From Amborella trichopoda (Eukaryota; Streptophyta; Magnoliopsida; Amborellales; Amborellaceae), in assembly GCF_000471905.2 (NCBI RefSeq), contig NW_006499751.1, positions 2,706,084 through 2,770,083 of the forward strand: a DNA stretch of 64,000 nucleotides, written 5' to 3'. The position numbers and the translations under genes were made by a program. The notes beneath the pieces were generated by a model, which was not told the origin of the DNA, made no database searches, and saw only the letters and a program-made list of their open reading frames with translations. Each line of letters begins with the position of its first letter. Position 1 is the stretch's first letter. This document shows positions 10,338-20,245 of the stretch, piece after piece.

Positions 10338-11691
10338 TCATCGGATGCCTCGATCTCATCCCCAGTTCTAGATGATTGGGTGACACGTGTCTCGCGTTCG
10401 TGAGACCTAGGACCTGAGACCGCTCTCTCCCAACTGTTGAGAGAGGAAATCTAAACGTGAGGTGGGCACCAACCTCACCTGGATCCTGTGACTTACTGGG
10501 GTTGACTTGCGCGGGCACCCTCTTAGATCACGATAAAAAGCCCTCCAGCTGCTTTAACTGGTTCGGAATCACCTCCCTTGACCTGTAAATCTCTTTGTTT
10601 TCTGTAAAGCACTAACATGGTTAATTTGCAACACAAGTGAGCCGAAGGACCCACCCTTTCCTTGGGGCAACCTGCACGACACATTCAAATGGTAGAGAAG
10701 ATGAGAATTTAGGGTGATGAGGAAGAATATTTGAATAAGGGTGGGCGGTGAACTGTAGACGGCGTTGCCTATCACCCTCGACGACACGAGAAGACTGCAG
10801 TGACCCTTCTCAGATGGCGATAGGCATTGCCGTCTGCGACACGAGAAGGCAGCAATGACCTTCCACGGGCGGCAATAGGCATCACCGCCTACGACACGAG
10901 AAGGCAGCAACGACCCTTCGCAGGCGGTAAAAGGCATCATCATCTGTGACACAGGAAGGCCGCAATGACCTTTCACGGGTGGCAATAGGCATCGCCGTCT
11001 GTGACACGAGAATGCAGCAACGACAGGCTTGAGGGAACTGTGATATGGCCGCTCGAGTGACCGAAGCTACTGCTAGAAATTCGCAACATGTTTCTTTGAA
11101 TCACAATCTTCTCTCTAGTATTTCTCCTTGCTCCGACATCGTCACGGGACGTACCACATATCAAAATGCTCGTTTCAAAAATACGAACACGCTTCAACAA
11201 GTTTGAGTGCAATCCGGTCTCAAGTGAAGGAGATATGGACATTGCAAGTTCACTGTTTGTGATTGTGCTTTAATGGAGTTTAGTTGCAGGGTGGCCACAC
11301 GAGAATAGTGTGCGGCTCCTCCTGTTTCGATCTTTTATCCATAACTTCTTTCTGAAGTGTCCGTTTAAGCTAAAATTTTACCCATGTCGAATCCAATGGA
11401 AAGGGTCCTATGGCCATTTGATGCTCTGAAAGTAGGGTTCCAGTTATAGGGGTCTGTTTCAAGGTGCTTGAGGTTGATTATGCCGAAACTGTTTCTTAGT
11501 CCGCACTACCTTAGACATGTCGAAATACGACAAAACTTGACAGGATACTTTTAGGAGTCCTTATGAAGATCTTGACCTGTTATGGGGCCATTCTGAGACT
11601 ATCAAAATTTCCACTGCTTATCAAGATTTATTGACCGGCTTCTCTTTTATTCCGCACCAGGGATTCATGGTGTTGAAAATATCTTCAAACG
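10338..11691 (-). mobile_element. Short solo LTR of a related family, inserted in element 1's 3' region
   Basis: The left part (10345-10640) matches the downstream end of the other minus-strand LTRs (GCCTCGATCTC, splice-donor complement at 10491-10496, GTGAGATCTAAGAGGG-like block). The right part (11035-11691) matches their upstream end (ATGGCCGCTCGAGTG ... CTTCAAAC). The middle is much shorter (1.35 kb in all) and carries its own array. Element 2 reads straight through the equivalent place, which supports an insertion followed by LTR-LTR recombination. Terminal bases are not the canonical TG/CA. Confidence 0.65.
10740..11030. repeat. GGCGGCAATAGGCATCACCGCC-type array inside the solo LTR
   Basis: Five units of about 55-60 bases repeat a phrase like GGCGGCAATAGGCATCACC, then TACGACACGAGAAGGCAGCAA. 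The GGCGG...CCGCC arms again form an inverted repeat, as in the larger LTR arrays, but loop and spacer are different. Confidence 0.75.
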
Positions 11692-12414
11692 ACGCTGTAG
11701 AAATAGTTTTCACCAACCTCCTTTTATTTGGGGCTCTTTTACCCATAACCATTTGGCCATGTCCACCCTTTTCTTCCATATTTACTCACGGTACCCTTTC
11801 AGGTTTTCACCGTGCTGGGTTTTTATTTACGGAACTCTCTTGCTCATGGTTTCGTGACCATACCTGTCCATCATTTTTAATTATGGTGTTCCCTTATCCA
11901 CGTATACACCACGTCTGTCATTATTATTATTATTTTTTCTTTTTTTTTGTGTGTGAAGGTGTGTTTAGGGTCATGCCTTTGGGACTTGCACGAAGCCTTT
12001 TAACGTCATGCGGCCAGAACATGCACTATAGCTTAAGGTCATATAGCTGGACCGTGGTGGAGATGGATGACAATTTATAAAGGCCATGAAGTGAGTATGG
12101 TGGTGGTTTGACTCACTTTGGGGGGATGACATGAGGCTGCCCATAAAAGATGGATGATGTATGAATGGAAGGTGGAAAGTGGTGACCCACTAACTGACGG
12201 CGAGTGTGGATGGAGGGATGGCTTACTATTTTGTGAGCACGGGTAAGAGTCACTGGGGAATGATAGATGGTGGTAATGAAGGAAGATGGATTTAACGGGG
12301 GTTTGAGAGTGATGCACGCACACGGGCAGGTCTGTTAGGAAAGACGTGTGTGAAGACGCATGTAAAGGACATGTGCGCGTGTATGGCGGCTTATTTAAGG
12401 CCATGCCTCCTAGA

Positions 12415-12715
12415 CCTATGCAAAGCAGTTTAACGTCCTGTGGCCAGGATGTGCACTATAATTTAAGGTCATATAGCTCAAACTATAGCAATACAGTTTA
12501 AAGTCCTGCAGCTAAGACCATGCAGTTTAAGGGTGTGCAACTAGACCTCCACTACAGTTTAAGGTTGTATAGTTTGGACCATGGCTGTGCAGTTTAGGGT
12601 CATGCAGCATGGACCATGCAGTTTAAGATCATGCAATTAGACCGCTGCAACAATTTAAGGTCGTATAGTTTGGATTATGCAGTTTAGGGTCGTGCACCTA
12701 GACCTTTGTGTGGGT
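12415..12715. repeat. CAGTTTAAGGTCATG array
   Basis: Irregular units of about 30-45 bases alternate CAGTTTAAGGTCATG with a GCAGCTAGGACCATG-like phrase. The same array stands at about 31980-32345 in element 2. Confidence 0.8.
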
Positions 12716-12724
12716 TGCCATGTA

Positions 12725-13130
12725 GGTGAAGCTCCATGGGGAAAGAGTATGTGGATGGCAATCTGACTTCCTGGGGATAAAATTCTTAAGATCATCAAAG
12801 GGCTTAGATGGAAATGATGGCCCAACGAGGAATGGAAAACGGAAGCGGACTTCATGGGGATGAGGAGGGAAAGTGTGACTTCTTGGGATGAAAAATGAAA
12901 CTCCATGGAGAATAGTTATCCTGACTCTCTGGGATAAGATAACAAAGGAATAATGACTTGGTATAAAACAGACCCACTGAGGATTGCAGAGGTAAGAATG
13001 ACTCTAACTCCATTGGGGAAAAAGGGCTGCAGTACGAGTGTGTCTTCCACTGAGAATGAGGGACAGTGGACTGCTCTTGACTCCATTGGGAATGACAGGT
13101 CACGACCTGGGTGCAACTCCACTGGGGATA
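12725..13130 (+). repeat. Array of motifs resembling the primer binding site
   Basis: About 11 units, 30-40 bases apart, vary around GACTCCACTGGGGATGA on the plus strand. The copy at 13116-13128 reads ACTCCACTGGGGA, identical over 13 bases to the core of this element's primer site, which lies on the opposite strand (23977-23995). In the element's own RNA the array is therefore complementary to the primer site. Confidence 0.75.
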
Positions 13131-13139
13131 GTGGTGGGA

Positions 13140-14600
13140 CACACACGGCAGTAACCAGGTGCTAGCACATGCATGACGTTAGCATGGGGAGCATAACACA
13201 CACAGCGGTAGACTTGAACGACAGTAGGCATTGACACATGCAGCGGTAACACACATCGCACTAGAGTGCGCAGTAGCAACACTCACGGTGGTAAACTTTA
13301 GAACACAGCCGGTGCTTGGCACAGTCGATGCTAGATTTTGAGAGCACAGTTGGTGTTAGGTCATTAAGAGCACAGTCGGCGCTAAGCACAAATTACACAT
13401 ACGATGTTGGGTTTTGAGAACATAACTAGCGGTAACCTATGTTTGGGCCTAGGGCCTGAGCTGGACCGGTCCTGGTCTCTGATGCATAAGGTTTCATGGG
13501 TGGCGGTAAACTTCATTCGGGCGTTCCGCTTGAACCCGACTCGGTTAGGCCCATCGTCGTTTGGTCTTTAGGGATCGACCTGGCATTCTCAATTTATTAG
13601 GGGCACTTCGGGGAAGCTTCTTGTATATAAGGGGGAAAAACCCCATTTTTACCATTTTCACCGAAGGTTAGCAATGAGAGAGAGAAAGAAGAGACCTTCA
13701 GCATGGGAATTCCGATAGTGTACAGAAACACAGGTATTTCGGCACAGTTAGAGGCTCCGATAGGGTGTTAGTAGGATTTTCCCAAGAAGTGCCAAGGTTT
13801 CTGATGAGGAAAAAAGAGTTCAGGTGAAGGAGGGTGAATGCCAATGAATTGCAGAGGTATTCCAGCATCTAGGTCACTGGAGAGGTGGGAGAGAGGCAAA
13901 CGAGGGTCACCGAGCTTTTTCATAGGTTTCTGGTCATTTCTCGATTTCGGTGTTGTGAAGGAAGGGAGAAGGGTCCACCAACGAGTTTCCGGTGAGTGGA
14001 GGGTGGTTTCCCGGTAGGAAATCGAGAGGTCGTAGGGAGTGAGTGGTTGCTTGGAGATGAAGGGTCACTAGGAGGTAAACGACTATCAAACCACATATGT
14101 TAAGATGTGCGTCAGACCACGTCGCGAGCGACAGTTTTCAAGCGGTGCACCCGGGGCTCGAGGTGACACGTGTGCAATCTATGGCACGTGTGAAGGATTT
14201 GAACTCAGTCGGCATTGGTCTTTGACAAACAAAGTCGATGTTAGTTCTTAAGGACACAACCGACATTAGGATTTGAGAACACAGCCGGTGCTAGGTATTG
14301 AGAAACACAGCCGGCACTAGGTTCGGAGAAGACAGTCGGCGTTAAGTACTGGTGAACATAATCAGCGCTAGCTATTAAGAACATAGTCAGCTCTATCCTT
14401 TACAAATACAGCCAGCGCTGGGCCTCAGCAAACGCAGCCGGTGCTAGCTTTTACGAACACAGTCGGTGCTAGCCTTTACATATGCTGCCGACACTGGGCC
14501 TCGGCAAACACAGCCGGCACTAGCCTTTACAAACATCGTCGGCGCTAGCTTTTGAGAACACAACCAGTACTACCTTCTACAAACACCGTCGGCGATAGCT
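13140..14600. repeat. ACACAGCCGGCGCTAG arrays on either side of a unique segment
   Basis: Short units of about 25-35 bases built on GAACACAGCCGGCGCTAG recur at about 13140-13430 and 14215-14600. Between them is a unique segment with a TATA box and purine-rich leader-like sequence. Element 2 has the same arrangement at about 32770-33120 and 34015-34200. Confidence 0.75.
13624..13630 (+). promoter_or_regulatory. Antisense TATA box upstream of the PMD frame
   Basis: TATATAA in the context CTTGTATATAAGGGGG lies about 1 kb before the antisense PMD frame and points towards it. Element 2 keeps it at 33302-33308 (CGCCTATATAAGGGG) with similar flanks, although it has no PMD frame. Conservation in two diverged elements suggests a real antisense promoter; no expression evidence is available. 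Confidence 0.5.
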
Positions 14601-14601
14601 T

Positions 14602-17600
14602 TTGAGAACACAAACAGCTATAGGCCAGTGCTCAACTGGATATTATGATCAGTGCTCCAATAACATCAAGGTACTGCTGGAGACATGGAGTCATGTTAGC
14701 AACACCTGGCACCTTGAGCATGGGAAAGCAGGAGTATCTTTATTGGATATTCACTTCATTGGCAGACTTCCACTGATCGAAGCAATGTATGACTAGTTCG
14801 TGCCTTAGAACTCAGTCATCTTTGGTGGTGCTCACTTAGTGGGAGAGGAACCACTTGCAAGTCTTAAGAAATTTTTTTAGATTTACCAGTTGCTTCATTC
14901 CAAATCTAGCAACGGTTGGGTAACCTTCATCGAATGGGTAAAATTCTTTTGCGGGGATTATCGCGAGGATGGTCGAGGTACTTCAAGAAAGAAGGGGAAG
15001 TCAGTTGTAAAGGGGACACTACCCATCTATCAATCTGAGACCAGTGATGACTGTGTCTTCTTAGTTGCATATTTGGCCTTGTTTCTATGCAAATTTGCTA
15101 TCCTCAGAGGGGCATATGACATTCGTCCAGGCATATTCTAAGTAGCCTGCGACATAGTGAGGCGACACTAGTATGCTCTTGCTCAACTAGTCTTATGCAG
15201 TATCTACCACGGACTGGGAGCCATCTCGAGGGGGAAAGCTTATAAAGGCAAAGAGGGGGCTAATGGCTTTGTTCGGGGCAAAGCCTTTCCTGGGGACTTT
15301 AAGACACCATTCCCCATCCATTATGTGTAAGGGAGGCTAGAGGCCAATGTCCCTGCCAGCTATATTAGAATCAGGGCACAGGGGATAAAATGTGCCCCTT
15401 CTTGATGAGAAATGGGGGCAAAAGGCTACCTTTCATAGCCCCGGGGAGGCTCGGAACTTATTTGGGAATGACTCCTCAAGTATGCGTCGGGTCCCATTTC
15501 CAGTTGGGAGCTTTACTGACCGCGCCTTTATTGATGAACTGGATGGTGCTCCCAAAACAATCAAGGAGCTCATGTTTATCTTGGGCGTTAGAGGCAGGGT
15601 TTTGGCCTGTCAAACCCCACACAGTGCCGGACTTGAAGGGTACTTGGAGATGATTGAGGTTAGCAAATATGTGGTACCACATTTTAGTAGAAGGGTCTGA
15701 GTGACCGAGGCCTATGCACGTTGGTGGAGAATTACCAGCCAAGTATACAGGGATGCTGATCACCCCTAGAAAGGGGAGAACTGCAATTGGAGCCAAGAGA
15801 CTAGACAAAGGAGAATCGTCAACACTCTCCTCTTTGGAGAGGTCTTTGACTTGGGCTATCTTGGAATTGGCAGGCACTTGGGATTCCTCGAGAGATAACG
15901 GTTGATGACACTTCACATCAATTTCTTGCCAGGGAGAAAAATACTGGGAGTCTTTTTGATAAACTCAGCTCTATCTTCGAATGGAGAGAGGGTTGAAAGA
16001 TCCCAGGTCATGAAGGACGTGCAATCCAGGACTTGAACGCATTGATTGGGATCGGCCCCCCACAGTGCTCTTGTTGCAGATTCTTCACAAGTGCGGAGCT
16101 CTGAGGCGGCTGCTTCTTCTTCAGCAAGAGGGAAGAAAAGGAAGAGCTCTACCCCTACCTGAACTTGTGCACTGCTCAGGTTGTTAGACCTGCTCAAAGA
16201 CGTAAGGGTGCCAAACTTCCTGTCATTTTGGAATCAGGAAGTAGCTCTTCCTCTTCTGATTCATTAACTGCTCCCTCAGTGTCACCCTCTGCCCTTTATT
16301 GATCATCTTTTGCCTCTATTAAATTGTTTTATACTTCTTCAGAGATCGAGGTGGATGAATCTGGCCCCACTGAGCCTATTATCATCGCTTCTAATCTAGA
16401 AGTGACTCCGGAACTTGGGGTGGTGTCTCTAAGTCCAAGGGTGGTTCCTGAGTCAGATCCAGTTCTTATTGCTCAAGGAGAGGAACCTGACACTGATATG
16501 GCCTCTGATCCTTAGGAGGTTACTGCTCCAACTGAGGCAGGGGCTGTGATCATGGATAATGAGGGCTCATACATCCTTCAAGAGGAGGAGTCTATGGTTA
16601 GTGAGGCTCTTGAGCATCAAGAGGCTGCTTCCCCAGAGTGCGCAGGTCATGAAGATGAAGGGGTTGAGAGTTTTGTAGAAGAGGTTTTGGCTGTAGATGA
16701 TGCGGGCCAGGTAGAAGAGGCCATTGCTGAGTCTGAAGTGGTGACCTTAGAAGATGAAGGCCAAAGGGAAGAGGTGGCCCTTGAACGTGTCGAAGCGGAA
16801 GTGACAGTTCAGGAGGGTGAGGAACAAGGAAGAGATACCAGCCTTGAACTTGTTGAGATCATGGCAGAGGGTGAGAAACAAGGGGAGGAGGTTGCATTGG
16901 AGCACACTGAGACCCAAGTGGTGGCCCCAACAGGTGAGGATCATGGTGAGGAGGCTGAGGAGACTAGGTAAACTGAGGTTGGGGCTGCCTCTGAATCCGA
17001 AATGACCGAGGCTTTGTGCTTCACGATTTGGCCAGAAGAGCCAGTGACTCACCTGGCTATCACCCCTTCGAGCCCAGCCCTCGAAACTTAAGATCTTTCC
17101 GTAGTGGTGAACCCGATAGTACCATTCAGACTTATTTTCAGCGAGGTTTTTGACATAATTATGGACATGCTCCATGCAAGACTCTAGGGTTTAAGGGAGC
17201 TACCTTTTACGGAGCTAGGCGAGGCATTGGCCAAACTCAGGGAATTTGCTGCTGAAACTACTGTTTTTGGGAATGCGCCGGAAGTCCTCTCTCATTTTGA
17301 TGCTACTTTAATGAATTGGAGATCTCGAGGTCATGAAGATTGCATCATGAGGCAGAGACCAACTGGCTGGCGTCCTTGAAGGCGTCAATCTCACATCGTC
17401 ATGAGGGAATAGATTCTTGCCCTCATAAGAGGTATACTACGGTTGCCCATTAACCCGCTCTCAAGATGGAAGGGAGGGCTTGCTTTAATAGAATGATAGG
17501 CATAAGGGCGGAGATGCGAGGCTGAGGAGCGAATTTCATGATCTTGAGAGGGAGATGATTCAGAGGAAGGCTTTGTATGCCTCTTTGGTTGAGGATTTAT

Positions 17601-17700
17601 CAGAATTCACTCACACCATTAAGTCAGAAACCACCTCCATGAAGCAGGAGGCTCAAATGGTAGTCAAGCTGATGGAGCGTATTCAAAATCTCTAGGCCTC
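14602..17700 (+). pseudogene. Antisense plant mobile domain (PMD, aminotransferase-like) frame, degenerate
   Basis: Read on the plus strand, opposite to gag and protease. The early part shows PMD landmarks: GVSLLDIHFIG with GRLP, then a FVP segment (about 14725-14810), a tryptophan-rich WVTFIEWVKFF stretch (about 14925), LALFLCKFAILRG followed by DIRPGIF (15070-15140), and LAQLVLCSIYHGLG (about 15180). A later frame at 15392-15700 and the AYARWWRITSQVYRD segment (about 15705) continue the family pattern. An acidic Glu/Val-rich linker follows (16324-16971), then a probable coiled coil (17530-17695). At least ten in-frame stops and some frameshifts break it. Such antisense extra frames are known from Tat-type elements; the protein's role is not established. 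A captured host PMD gene is the alternative, but its place inside the element argues against a separate locus. Confidence 0.75.
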
Positions 17701-17940
17701 TTCTGTAGCACCCAGAGCGAAGATCGATAAAATCATTGATTGTTTTCTAGAATGTCCCTTCTTTGCTTTTTTTCTTTCTTTATATACCGACAGATGTAAA
17801 AATTTTGGATTTATGAATGAAAAGCCTCTTTTGTCCTCTGGCTTTGTTCTTTCTTTTTGCTCCACTGCATTTCATCTCTCGCTCTTAGGTAGGCCATGTC
17901 TCAGGGCTTTTACTGCTTCTGCTGTTTTACTGAGGGGAAC
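17701..17940 (+). other. Probable 3' end of the antisense PMD unit, no gene
   Basis: T-rich sequence with AATGAAA at about 17815 and TGTAAA at about 17796, which resemble plant poly(A) elements. No frame is supported. It separates the antisense frame from the end of the protease linker on the other strand. Confidence 0.35.
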
Positions 17941-18840
17941 CCTTAGCCTTGCTTTGTTCTGTGACAAACTGTTGTGGTTCCAATGATCTCAAATGGAGGA
18001 GTAGTTGCATCTTCTCCTCTTAATGTTTGATTAAACAGGGGCTCATAATTCATTTTTCTCATCATTTGATGAGATTTCTTGTTATAAATAGTCCAATCAA
18101 GAGGGGCTTTAACTTCTATTCGAGGAAGATTTGTTTCAAGTTCGTCGTAGCTCTTGGTCTCAGGCATGAACTCCTTTAAATGTTTTGAAGCAATACGTAT
18201 ATCCTCCAGATGGCTCTAGAGACTACGCACTTTACTTCTTAACTTTTCCAGAGGATCATGCTCTTTAGGGCGAGACTACTGAGCCTTCTCGAACTGCTCC
18301 CCTCCCAAAGAATCAGGAAAGTGTAGGACTTGTGGCTGACTACAGGTCTGAATAGACCCTTCTTTGAGATGCGGAGCATCCTCTTTGTTTATGGTCACCA
18401 GAGTTTGGAGTACCTTCCGTGTTGGATGGCACGTCGATTCTGCTTTCAAGAGCGCAATAGGGACAAGCGGGACTTTTTGATGGTCCGACATGTAAGTGAC
18501 CTTTGGAGCTTGGAGTTCTGTCCCCATGACTTCCTCAATCTCAAGAGTGACCTCTGATTCACCCTCTTGCAAAGATGGTTCTGGACTGGAAGTGGAGGGG
18601 GAAGCCTCAACTTTAGGTGAAGATGAGCCTCCTCAGGGATAGTGAATGGGATGCTGGGCTGAATGGGAGTCAGAGGTAAAATTATGCCTTGTTTTTCCTC
18701 TTCCTTGAACATGTTCACCAGCGTTCGCCTGATGTCCTTAACATCTTCATGAGGCGAAGGTTCTTTCTTCCTCAGAGACTTGTGGTCACAATTATTTGAC
18801 TTTTAGAGGTGACTCCAAATCTGTAAAGTAATACTTAGCA
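17941..18840 (-). pseudogene. Element 1 protease-to-RT linker, degenerate
   Basis: Directly downstream of the protease on the minus strand. It encodes a Ser/Pro/Glu-rich linker (around 18446-18700) and an end segment with the phrases YDELETNLPRIEV, APLDWTIYNKKSHQMM and YEPLFNQTLRG (18167-17943). In complete Tat elements a variable linker lies between protease and RT. Here the sequence stops before any RT motif, and the antisense PMD unit begins. Several stops interrupt the frame. Confidence 0.55.
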
Positions 18841-20173
18841 TTAGCATAGTGAGTTTTGGCTACAGGAAATGGTCTTTTATCAGCATAGACCATATATTGT
18901 CTCCCATCTCGACTATACTTGAAGCACTAGTGCAATGTCGATGGAACCACCCCCTGGTCGTGAAGCCAAGGGCGGCCGAGGAGGATGTTGTAGGATGTGT
19001 CAGTGTCGATTACATGAAATTGAGTGTTATTGTTTAGTTCACCGATCTTGAGACGAAGGCGGACTGTGCCAGCCAGCTTCTCTCCTGACTGATTGAATCC
19101 CTAGACTGTGATATGGGTCGGAGTGAGATCCTCAGATCCTAATTCCAATCGAGTGAGGAATCTCCTTGGGATAAGGTTGACTGTTAACCCTCCACCCAAC
19201 ATAATTCGGTTGATGGGGCATGCATGTAATTCACCAGTCACAAAAGGCGGTTGTGAAACTTTTCTCCCAGTTGCAGATAATCCTCTGAGAAAGTGATCAC
19301 CATACATCCACTTAAGATCGCTGGGTCCACCTCAATGAGCTCCACCTCGGTCTTGTACACCTCTTGATTAGAAAGAGCTTGAACCAAATCAGTACGGTAA
19401 TCCTTTGAGAGCATGAGGGCATCATAGACGCTGAGAAGGGCTGGAAGCTTCCTCAAGTGCCCTATCACATCATATTTCACCTTTTCTTGGTCAGTCTTTT
19501 GTGCTCTCGATCCTACCACTGGTTTGGGTGGTATAGGAGATTGAGGAACAGGTTTAGGTGGAAGAGGTGTATTTTGGTCATTTGACTGGCTTGATTGCGT
19601 AGCCAGCTTGGTTTGGGCGGTCTGAGGTTGAGGCTTAGGACATGGTTGGGTATATGGGATCAAAGGCATCCCAGGGAATTAGAGGATACGTGGATTATTT
19701 AAGGTATTTGGGTGAAGAAGGATCCCAGGTAGCTTGAGGATGGGTAAATTATTTGGGGTATTTAGCTGAGGGAGAAGTGGAGGACTAGGAGATTTCAAGA
19801 TGCTTGGCTTCTGAGGTGGAGGTTGCAACATTTTCCCCAATCTCAGGCTCATTTGCCCCGTGCTGGGTGATGCCTCTGAGATCTGCACCATGTGATAGGC
19901 TTCCTGTGAATAGAAGCTCTGCCCTCTTGATTCTCTCAGCCATTTCACAAAGTCAGGCTCAGGAGGCCACTGGGGTTTCTTTGACTTTGACTTCTTATGC
20001 TTCTTTGTGGAAGAAGATGGCTCTGACTTAGCTTGAGCTGCCGGAGCGTTAATAACTGTCAAGAATCCAGCCACATACGCTAGCATCTTTCTTAGCCGCC
20101 TCCGGTGCATCCTGCTTATGTTGGTTCTTTCGAGTTCTTTGTCAAGAGCCTCGAAGTCTTGACATTTCGAGGC
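18840..20173 (-). pseudogene. Element 1 protease (aspartic) domain with upstream pro-rich region, degenerate
   Basis: Reading leftwards from 20173: a basic segment (HKKSKSKKPQWP, about 20000), a Pro-rich stretch (19550-19780), a helix with KLPALLSVYDALMLSKDYRT (about 19400), then the retropepsin domain (19300-18840). That domain shows LHACPINRIMLGGG (about 19190-19230), LTPTHITV, FHVIDTDTSYNILLGRPWLH (about 18960-19010) and CFKYSRDG. The catalytic Asp expected at the start of the D-G/S-G motif is Gly here (GGG at about 19188-19196), and two or more stops occur, so it is inactive. Elements 2 and 3 lack this domain. Confidence 0.8.
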
Positions 20174-20243
20174 TGTAACTATAGGAAACATAGAAGAAGA
20201 AGGAGAAGAAAGAGAAGAGGAAGAGGAAGAATAGGGGTTAGTA
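20173..20243 (-). other. Candidate intron 3' end (branch site, polypyrimidine tract, CAG)
   Basis: On the minus strand TACTAAC (20243-20237) is followed by a run of C and T with few purines and then CTATAG and TTACAG, ending at 20173. The downstream frame opens directly after the CAG (SKCQDFEALDKEL). Element 3 has the same signals at 55403-55450 in the same place between gag and pol. Some Tat-lineage (Ogre) elements are known to have an intron near this point. Confidence 0.55.
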
Positions 20244-20245
20244 GG

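Larger units (their letters stand above)
11697..14601 (-). mobile_element. 3' region of element 1, distal part with four repeat arrays
   Basis: The region aligns with 31360-34200 of element 2 and keeps the same order: a block rich in CCATG/CACGG phrases (11710-12000), a CAGTTTAAGGTCATG array (about 12415-12715), an ACTCCACTGGGGA array (12725-13130), an ACACAGCGGTA/ACACAGCCGGCGCTAG array (about 13140-13430), a TATA box with leader-like sequence (13624 to about 14100), and a second ACACAGCCGGCGCTAG array (about 14215-14600). No sense-strand coding sequence is visible. Confidence 0.75.

Noticed and set aside
16324..16971. Acidic Glu/Val-rich frame as an independent gene
   Set aside because: It lies in the same frame as the PMD segments before it and the coiled coil after it, so it is better seen as the linker of the antisense PMD protein.
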